Origin: Alphaproteobacteria bacterium
GTDB lineage: Bacteria > Pseudomonadota > Alphaproteobacteria > Sphingomonadales > Sphingomonadaceae
DNA: 5,383 nucleotides
Reading direction: 5' to 3'
Assembly: GCA_020249025.1 (NCBI GenBank)
Contig: JADCGM010000301.1
Span: forward strand, 1-5,383
Shown here: positions 1-4,148 of the stretch, in pieces
Numbering within the stretch: the first letter of the stretch is position 1
Layout: each line of letters starts with the position of its first letter
Notes under the pieces: model-generated
Seen by the model: only the letters and a program-made list of their open reading frames with translations
Told to the model about the DNA's origin: nothing
The model's database searches: none
Program-made: the position numbers and the translations under genes

Positions 1-732
1 GCCGAGGGCCGCGCCCGCGCCGACCGCGTCGTCGCGACGATCTTCGTCAACCCCAAGCAGTTCGGCGCGAACGAGGACCTGTCGCGCTACCCGCGGCAGG
101 AGGCGGCGGACGCCGCCGCGCTGGAAGCCGCCGGCTGCGACCTGCTGTTCGCGCCCGGGGTCGAGGAGATGTATCCGGCGGGCTTTGCGACCAACGTCTC
201 GGTCGTCGGCGTCACCGGCCCGCTGGAGGGCGCGAGCCGGCCCGGCCACTTCGACGGCGTCGCCACCGTCGTGACGAAGCTGCTCAACCAGGCCGGCGCC
301 GACATCGCAATCTTTGGCGAGAAGGATTATCAGCAGCTGCTCACCATCAAGCGCCTCGCTCGCGACCTCGACATCCCGACCGCGATCCTCGGCCACCCGA
401 CGGTGCGGGAGGCGGACGGCCTCGCGCTATCGTCGCGCAACGCCTATCTGTCCCCCGCCGAGCGGGCCGCCGCCGCAGCGCTGCCGCGCGCGATGGCGGC
501 GGTGCGCGACGGGCTGGAGGCCGGCGGCGACGCCGCCTCGCTGATCGCTGCGGCGGTTGCCGAATTGACCGCTGCCGGCTTCAGTCCGGTTGATTATCTG
601 ACGCTCGCCGATGCCGAAACGCTGCAGCCGATCGACCGGCTCGATCGCCCGGCCCGGTTGCTGGCGGCGGCGCGAATGGGCGCGACGCGGCTCATCGACA
701 ACATCGCTGTTACACCGAAAAACCGAAGCTGA
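1..732 (+). CDS. panC: Pantothenate synthetase (pantoate--beta-alanine ligase), 5' end missing
   Basis: This cytoplasmic enzyme joins pantoate to beta-alanine using ATP, through a pantoyl-adenylate intermediate; it is the last step of pantothenate (vitamin B5) synthesis on the way to coenzyme A. The frame is open from base 1 and gives 243 residues ending in TGA at 730-732. Family motifs seen, numbered within the fragment: FVNPKQF at 15-21, LEGASRPGHFDGV at 75-87 (substrate pocket), FGEKDYQQL near 105-113, and READGLALSSRN ending at 147, which contains the KMSKS-like adenylation loop of this nucleotidyltransferase family. The family is usually about 280 residues, so roughly 40 N-terminal residues, including the HIGH-type motif, lie left of the window. 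No frameshift or lost key residue is visible. The next gene on the same strand starts 85 bp downstream and looks functionally unrelated. Confidence 0.97.
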   Translation, partial: AEGRARADRVVATIFVNPKQFGANEDLSRYPRQEAADAAALEAAGCDLLFAPGVEEMYPAGFATNVSVVGVTGPLEGASRPGHFDGVATVVTKLLNQAGADIAIFGEKDYQQLLTIKRLARDLDIPTAILGHPTVREADGLALSSRNAYLSPAERAAAAALPRAMAAVRDGLEAGGDAASLIAAAVAELTAAGFSPVDYLTLADAETLQPIDRLDRPARLLAAARMGATRLIDNIAVTPKNRS

Positions 733-736
733 ACGG

Positions 737-750
737 CGGCCAACAGGCCG
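737..750 (+). other. Small hairpin just after panC
   Basis: CGGCC (737-741) and GGCCG (746-750) form a 5-bp GC stem around the loop AACA, extendable by two G-T pairs (736/751, 735/752). It starts four bases after the panC stop. The following bases (TTAACCATTCTTT) are only loosely T-rich, so this is at best a weak terminator or an mRNA 3' end stabiliser. Confidence 0.3.
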
Positions 751-758
751 TTAACCAT
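751..758 (+). promoter_or_regulatory. TTAACCAT motif, possible CtrA-type half site
   Basis: The octamer TTAACCAT lies 59 bp upstream of the Sel1-like gene's ATG. In Caulobacter, CtrA binds TTAA-N7-TTAA, and motifs of the TTAACCAT type have been linked to CtrA-dependent promoters (recalled from the literature, not checked). No second TTAA is found at the expected distance, and there is no convincing -35/-10 pair nearby. The motif may simply be chance, though it is AT-rich in a GC-rich setting and correctly placed for a promoter element of the small gene. Confidence 0.25.
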
Positions 759-779
759 TCTTTCAGCCGCCGCTTGCCA

Positions 780-807
780 CCTTTCGTTCCACTGAGCGAA
801 CGAAAGG
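780..807 (+). promoter_or_regulatory. 10-bp hairpin overlapping the ribosome binding site of the Sel1-like gene
   Basis: CCTTTCGTTC (780-789) and GAACGAAAGG (798-807) are perfect reverse complements around an 8-base loop (790-797). The 3' arm contains the GAAAGG of the Shine-Dalgarno sequence GAAAGGAAA (802-810), which ends 7 bases before the ATG at 818. If this part is transcribed, the hairpin would bury most of the ribosome binding site. The structure is seen directly; a regulatory role (translation control, temperature or ligand sensing) is inference. There is no T-run after it, so it is not an intrinsic terminator. As DNA it could also be a protein-binding inverted repeat. Confidence 0.5.
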
Positions 808-817
808 AAACCTGTCC

Positions 818-1066
818 ATGCAGCAGATGGCGATCGAGCCGAACGCGAAAGCGGAGGCGCTGTTCGAAATGGGGCTGGCCTGCGCCGCGGGCCGCATGGG
901 CGAGATCGATCTCGTCGCCGCCCACAAGTGGTTCAACCTCGCCGCCATGCAGGGCGACGAGCGCGCCATCGAGGAGCGCGCCGAGGTCGCCGCGCAGATG
1001 ACGCGCGAGGAGTTGGCCGCGGCGCTGCGCGAAGCCCGCCTGTGGCTGGGCGCGACGCGGCACTGA
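818..1066 (+). CDS. Small protein with a single Sel1-like (SLR/TPR-type) repeat
   Basis: This 82-residue protein has no signal peptide or membrane segment, so it is probably cytoplasmic. Residues about 12-51 match one Sel1-like repeat: ALFEMGLACAAGR, then D31, then AHKWFNLAAMQGDERA at 35-50, with the typical W-F-x-x-A-A and G-x-x-x-A spacing. Residues 52-78 look like a further amphipathic helix pair, rich in Glu, Ala and Arg. Sel1 repeats form helix-turn-helix scaffolds for protein contacts; one repeat is too little for a solenoid, so it may act as an adaptor or oligomerise. The start at 818 is supported by GAAAGGAAA seven bases upstream. The gene stands alone: panC is 85 bp upstream, and the strong terminator at 1101-1130 lies 34 bp after its stop. 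Its specific function is unknown to me. Confidence 0.85.
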   Translation: MQQMAIEPNAKAEALFEMGLACAAGRMGEIDLVAAHKWFNLAAMQGDERAIEERAEVAAQMTREELAAALREARLWLGATRH

Positions 1067-1100
1067 CGCCCGCACCGAACACCAAGCGTCGTTCAACGAG

Positions 1101-1130
1101 AAAGGGCCGGGGATCGCTCCCCGGCCCTTT
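1101..1130. terminator. Bidirectional intrinsic terminator between the Sel1-like gene and rpsI
   Basis: AAAGGGCCGGGG (1101-1112) pairs perfectly with CCCCGGCCCTTT (1119-1130). An extra A-T pair (1113/1118) closes a 4-base TCGC loop, giving a 13-bp stem. On the plus strand the stem runs into TTTTCCGTTT; on the minus strand it ends in TTTCTCGTT. It sits 34 bp after the Sel1-like stop and 30 bp after the rpsI stop on the other strand, the expected place for a terminator shared by converging genes. The plus-strand T-run is the better one. Confidence 0.93.
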
Positions 1131-1160
1131 TCCGTTTGGCTGGCCCGAGGGCCGAAGACC

Positions 1161-1694
1161 TTAGCGCTTCGAGAACTGGAAGCTGCGGCGGGCCTTGGCG
1201 CGGCCGTACTTCTTGCGCTCGACCACGCGCGGGTCGCGGGTCAGGAACCCGGCCTGCTTGACGACGGTGCGGAGCGCCGGCTCGTAGCGGGTCAGCGCCT
1301 GCGCGATGCCGTGCTTGACGGCGCCGGCCTGGCCCGAGAGGCCACCGCCCGACACGGTCGCGACGACGTCGTACTGACCGCGACGCTCGGCGATGTCGAA
1401 CGGCTGGTTGATGACGAGACGCAGCGTCGGACGGGCGAAATAGACCTCCTGGTCACGGCCGTTGACGATGATCTTGCCCGAACCCGGCTTGAGCCACACG
1501 CGGGCGACCGCGTCCTTGCGCTTGCCGGTGGCATAGGCACGGCCCTGCTTGTCGAGCTGCTGCTCGCGCAGCGGCGTCGTCTGCACCGGGGCCTGCGGAG
1601 CCGGGGCGGCACCCTCGGCGGCCGGAGCCGGCGCAGCGGCGGCGGCGCCCTGCAGGGCGGCGAGGTCGCTCAGCGACTGACGATTGTCACCCAT
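1161..1694 (-). CDS. rpsI: 30S ribosomal protein S9 with long N-terminal extension
   Basis: S9 is a small-subunit protein whose C-terminal tail reaches the P-site tRNA anticodon region. The protein has 177 residues. The conserved core begins near residue 53 (YATGKRKDAVARVW at 54-67), followed by GGGLSGQAGAVKHGI at 116-130, TRDPRVVERKK near 152-162, and the invariant tail ending FSKR. Escherichia coli S9 is 130 residues, so about 47 extra residues sit at the N-terminus. They are rich in Ala and Pro (residues 17-36 are almost only A, P, E, G and Q) and are probably disordered. The start at 1694 is chosen because AAGGTGGG (minus strand, 1708-1701) is a good Shine-Dalgarno sequence and because it abuts rplM exactly; the open frame further upstream only shadows rplM. 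The rplM stop and rpsI start share one base (TAATG), suggesting translational coupling. Confidence 0.97.
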   Translation of the reverse strand: MGDNRQSLSDLAALQGAAAAAPAPAAEGAAPAPQAPVQTTPLREQQLDKQGRAYATGKRKDAVARVWLKPGSGKIIVNGRDQEVYFARPTLRLVINQPFDIAERRGQYDVVATVSGGGLSGQAGAVKHGIAQALTRYEPALRTVVKQAGFLTRDPRVVERKKYGRAKARRSFQFSKR

Positions 1695-2161
1695 TACGCA
1701 CCCACCTTGTTCTTGCGGTTCATGGCCGCGACGTCGAGAACCTCGGGGTTCTGCGCGACGTGCGGATGCTCGGTCCCCTTGTAGATGCGCAAGTTGCGCA
1801 TCTGCTGACGGCCCAGCGGGCCGCGCGGAACCATGCGCTCGACGGCCTTCTCGAGGACGCGCTCCGGGAAGCGGCCGTCGAGCACCTTGTCGGCGCGGAT
1901 TTCCTTGATGCCGCCGGGATAGCCGGTGTGGCGATAATACATCTTCTGCGTCAGCTTGCGGCCGGTGAACTTCACCTTGTCCGCATTGATGACGATGACG
2001 TTGTCGCCGCAATCGACATGCGGGGTGTAGATCGCCTTGTGCTTGCCGCGCAGGCGGTTGGCGATGATCGAGGCGAGGCGGCCGACGACGAGCCCATCGG
2101 CGTCGATCAGCAGCCACTTCTTCTCGATCTCGGCGGGCTTCGCCGAAACGGTGGTCTTCAT
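1694..2161 (-). CDS. rplM: 50S ribosomal protein L13
   Basis: L13 is an early-assembling large-subunit protein that binds 23S rRNA. The product is 155 residues, slightly longer than the 142 of Escherichia coli. Motifs seen: KKWLLIDADGLVVGRLAS at 14-31, GKHKAIYTPHVDCGDNVIVI at 39-58, YYRHTGYPGGIK at 75-86, and the family signature VERMVPRGPLGR at 107-118. The frame stays open to an ATG at 2260, but the start at 2161 is preferred: AGAGGA lies five bases upstream, the L13 homology begins shortly after this Met, and the extra 33 residues would lie in the promoter and leader. It is the first gene of the rplM-rpsI operon. In E. coli this operon is reported to be autoregulated by L13 through its 5' leader, which makes the leader hairpin at 2186-2208 notable. 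Confidence 0.97.
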   Translation of the reverse strand: MKTTVSAKPAEIEKKWLLIDADGLVVGRLASIIANRLRGKHKAIYTPHVDCGDNVIVINADKVKFTGRKLTQKMYYRHTGYPGGIKEIRADKVLDGRFPERVLEKAVERMVPRGPLGRQQMRNLRIYKGTEHPHVAQNPEVLDVAAMNRKNKVGA

Positions 2162-2167
2162 CTTCGT

Positions 2168-2233
2168 CCTCTCGGAACGCGAAAACCGGCCCGCGTCGTG
2201 CGAGCCGGAGCGCGGCGGCATATGCGCGAGAGG
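2168..2233 (-). promoter_or_regulatory. Possible SD/anti-SD pair in the rplM leader
   Basis: On the minus strand the rplM ribosome binding region contains CGAGAGG (2174-2168). A perfect 7-base complement, CCTCTCG, lies upstream at 2233-2227. If transcription starts upstream of 2233, the two could pair, burying the Shine-Dalgarno sequence and enclosing the hairpin at 2186-2208. If it starts near 2212, as the best promoter candidate suggests, the upstream half is not transcribed and the match means nothing. The repeat is directly seen; its function is speculative. Confidence 0.25.
2186..2208 (-). promoter_or_regulatory. rplM: Terminator-like hairpin in the rplM 5' leader (possible attenuator or L13 target)
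   Basis: Read on the minus strand, CCGGCTCGC (2208-2200), the 5-base loop ACGAC (2199-2195) and GCGGGCCGG (2194-2186) form a 9-bp stem with eight Watson-Crick pairs and one G-U pair. TTTTC (2185-2181) follows directly, and the rplM ATG is only 24 bases further on. The G-U pair would be a C-A mismatch on the plus strand, so the fold suits the rplM transcript. No gene on the minus strand lies just upstream to need a terminator, so premature termination of the ribosomal operon or binding of a regulator such as L13 is the natural reading. Structure is seen; function is inferred. Confidence 0.5.
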
Positions 2234-2247
2234 GGCTCGCAGGTCAA
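2219..2247 (-). promoter_or_regulatory. Candidate sigma-70 promoter for rplM-rpsI
   Basis: On the minus strand TTGACC (2247-2242) is one mismatch from the -35 consensus. After exactly 17 bases comes CATATG (2224-2219), a partial -10 match that is also the centre of an 8-bp palindrome GCATATGC. The start would fall near 2212, giving a leader of about 50 bases that begins right before the 2186-2208 hairpin. The -35 and spacing are good; the -10 is weak, as is common in GC-rich alphaproteobacteria. Confidence 0.45.
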
Positions 2248-2270
2248 GGAAAAGCGCCACTTTCCGGGGT

Positions 2271-2284
2271 GGTATTATAATACC
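2271..2284. repeat. Perfect 14-bp AT-rich palindrome GGTATTATAATACC (possible operator)
   Basis: The 14 bases are identical on both strands and contain a perfect -10 hexamer TATAAT on each (plus 2276-2281, minus 2279-2274). It lies in the divergent gap, 110 bp upstream of rplM and 160 bp upstream of the DUF1800 gene, and is the most AT-rich point of a GC-rich region. I find no matching -35 at 16-18 bp on either strand, so an operator for a dimeric regulator is at least as likely as a promoter. I do not recognise the regulator. Confidence 0.6.
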
Positions 2285-2376
2285 CCAATGGTTTGCCGAG
2301 GGCGGGCGGCGGCGCTGCTATCGCACGGCGGAAACCGTGGGAAAAGGCGAATTTCGGGCGTATGGTTGCTGCGGCG

Positions 2377-2405
2377 TTGAGCCTGTTCCGCAAGGAAGCG
2401 GTAAC
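2377..2405 (+). promoter_or_regulatory. Weak candidate promoter for the DUF1800-DUF1501 operon
   Basis: TTGAGC (2377-2382), a 17-base spacer and GGTAAC (2400-2405) give a fair -35 and a poor -10, with a start near 2412 and a short leader before the ATG at 2444. This is the best plus-strand pair I can find in the gap, but support is thin, and the TATAAT at 2276-2281 is an alternative -10. Confidence 0.2.
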
Positions 2406-2443
2406 GGGCGCGGCGTCAGCGTCGGGCGAAGGGGGAGCGGCCG

Positions 2444-4135
2444 ATGGACCTGCAAGCCGAGGTGCACGTCGAGGCGGAGGCCGGCGACTCGCCGCCGAGT
2501 CGCACAGCGCCCGCCGGGTTCGTCGCGGCGGCCGCCGCGATCCTGACCGCATGCGGCGGAGGCGGCGGCGGCAGCACCGGCGGCGTCGTCACGCCGCCCG
2601 CCACCGGCGGTGGGCAGACCCAGCAGTCGCTCACTGCCGCCGACGCGTCGCGCTTTCTCGGGCAGGCGTCGATGGGCGCGAACCGCGCCGAGATCGACCG
2701 GGTGCGCGGGCAGGGCCTCGCCGCCTGGCTCGACGAGCAGTTCGCGATGTCGCGCCAGATCGGCCACTGGGACTGGCTCGTCGCCAACGGCTTCAATGTC
2801 CCCGCCAATCAGAACAACACCGCCGGTTTCGATGCGATGATGTGGCGGCAGCTCATCGCCTCGCCCGATACGCTGCGCCAGCGCGTCGGCATGGCGCTGC
2901 TCAACTTCCTCGTGGTCGGGATCGACGGCGTTACCGGCTCGTGGCGGCAGTTCACCATGGCCGCCTACATGGACATCCTCTGGGACAACGCCTTCGGTAA
3001 CTTCCGGACGCTTCTCGAGCGCATCTCGACCAACGCCGCGATGGGTCTCTACCTGACCTTCCTCGGCAACCGGAAAGCCAATCCGGCGACGGGCGCGGTT
3101 CCCGACGAGAACTACGCGCGCGAGCTGATGCAGCTGTTCACCATCGGCCTGCTCCGCCTCAATCCCGACGGCACCGCGCAGACGCAGGAAACCTACACGC
3201 AGGACGACGTCTCCGGCCTTGCCCGCGTCTTCACCGGCTGGACGCTCGATTCGACCGACAACACGACGCCCGACCGCTACCGCCGCCCGATGATCAACAA
3301 TCCGGCGAACCACGAGACGGGCGCGAAGACCTTTCTCGGCACCACGATCCCTGCAGGAACCTCCGGGCCGGAGAGCCTGCGCCTCGCGCTCGATGCGATC
3401 TTCGCGCACCCCAATGTCCCGCCCTTCGTCTCGAAGCAGCTCATCCAGAGGCTCGTCACCTCCAACCCGTCGCCGGCCTATGTCGGCCGCATCGCGGCGG
3501 TGTTCGCCAACAACGGCAGCGGCGTGCGCGGCGATCTGCGTGCGGTGATCCGGGCGATCCTGCTCGATCCCGAGGCGCGCGATTCGGCGACGGCGCAGGC
3601 GAGCCAGAGCTTTGGCAGGCTGCGCGAGCCGGTGATGCGGCTGACCGGCTGGGCGCGCGCCTACGGAATCAACTCGCCGGCCAACACCTGGGCGTTCGGC
3701 GATACCTCGTCGAGTTCGACCCGCCTGGCCCAGAGCCCGGGGCGCAGCCCGAGCGTCTTCAACTTCTTCCGCCCCGGCTACACCCCGCCCAACAGCGCGA
3801 TCGGCAGCGCCGGGCTGGTCGCGCCCGAGTTCCAGATCACCAACGAGCCCTCGGTCGTCGCCTACATCAACTACATGATCGCGCTGGTCACCAACGGCGC
3901 GGGCGACGCTGTGCCGGACTACAGTCCGCTGCTTGCTATCGCCGACAATTCGGCGGCGCTCGTCGACGAGGTCAATCTAGTGCTGGCCGCCGGGCAGCTC
4001 TCGGCCGCCACGGTCGCCGCGATCCGGTCGGCGGTCGACAGCACCGCGACGACCGCGACCAACGGCCCGCTGCTGCGCGTGCGCACCGCGGTGCTGCTGA
4101 CGCTCGCCGCACCCGAATATCTGACGCTGAAATAG
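2444..4135 (+). CDS. DUF1800 family protein, predicted lipoprotein
   Basis: The product is 563 residues and complete. The start is well fixed: AAGGGGGAG lies seven bases before the ATG, and an in-frame TAA at 2402-2404 blocks any much longer form. Residues 22-36 are a short hydrophobic stretch ending in the lipobox L34-T35-A36-C37, followed by six glycines and a Gly/Thr/Pro/Gln linker to about 62. This indicates lipid anchoring at Cys37, although the N-terminus (1-19) is acidic and only one Arg (R20) precedes the hydrophobic part, which is atypical. DUF1800 landmarks follow: ASRFLGQASMG at 68-78 with AAWLDEQF at 93-100, NYARELMQLFTIG at 223-235, ARVFTGWT ending at 267, HETGAKTFLG from 290, VSKQLIQRLV and the DLRAVIRAILLDPEAR helix, RSPSVFNFFRPGY at 434-446, and a typical end LAAPEYLTLK. 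The biochemical function of the family is not established. It sits 13 bp upstream of its usual partner, DUF1501. Confidence 0.95.
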   Translation: MDLQAEVHVEAEAGDSPPSRTAPAGFVAAAAAILTACGGGGGGSTGGVVTPPATGGGQTQQSLTAADASRFLGQASMGANRAEIDRVRGQGLAAWLDEQFAMSRQIGHWDWLVANGFNVPANQNNTAGFDAMMWRQLIASPDTLRQRVGMALLNFLVVGIDGVTGSWRQFTMAAYMDILWDNAFGNFRTLLERISTNAAMGLYLTFLGNRKANPATGAVPDENYARELMQLFTIGLLRLNPDGTAQTQETYTQDDVSGLARVFTGWTLDSTDNTTPDRYRRPMINNPANHETGAKTFLGTTIPAGTSGPESLRLALDAIFAHPNVPPFVSKQLIQRLVTSNPSPAYVGRIAAVFANNGSGVRGDLRAVIRAILLDPEARDSATAQASQSFGRLREPVMRLTGWARAYGINSPANTWAFGDTSSSSTRLAQSPGRSPSVFNFFRPGYTPPNSAIGSAGLVAPEFQITNEPSVVAYINYMIALVTNGAGDAVPDYSPLLAIADNSAALVDEVNLVLAAGQLSAATVAAIRSAVDSTATTATNGPLLRVRTAVLLTLAAPEYLTLK

Positions 4136-4148
4136 GAGGGGCCCCGCG

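Noticed and set aside
737..760. Intrinsic terminator for panC
   Set aside because: The stem is only 5 bp with weak G-T extension and no proper T-run; recorded only as a small hairpin.
1161..2117. A 318-residue minus-strand open frame covering rpsI and most of rplM
   Set aside because: Its first 141 residues are rplM read in another frame; S9 homology and a good SD place the real start at 1694.
2162..2260. N-terminal extension of L13 by 33 residues from an upstream in-frame ATG
   Set aside because: No L13 homology in that part, and it runs through the hairpin and candidate promoter; ATG 2161 has a close AGAGGA.
1760..2546. Plus-strand frames across rplM and the divergent gap
   Set aside because: They are antisense to rplM, lack recognisable domains, and give Arg-rich or biased products.
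2555..2572. Run of six glycine codons after Cys37 as a possible slippage site or frameshift
   Set aside because: A Gly-rich linker after the lipid-anchored Cys is usual in lipoproteins, and the frame continues cleanly into DUF1800 homology.
2318..3409. Long minus-strand frame of 363 residues opposite the DUF1800 gene
   Set aside because: Low-complexity Arg/Gly/Ala product typical of antisense frames in GC-rich DNA; the plus strand carries clear DUF1800 motifs.
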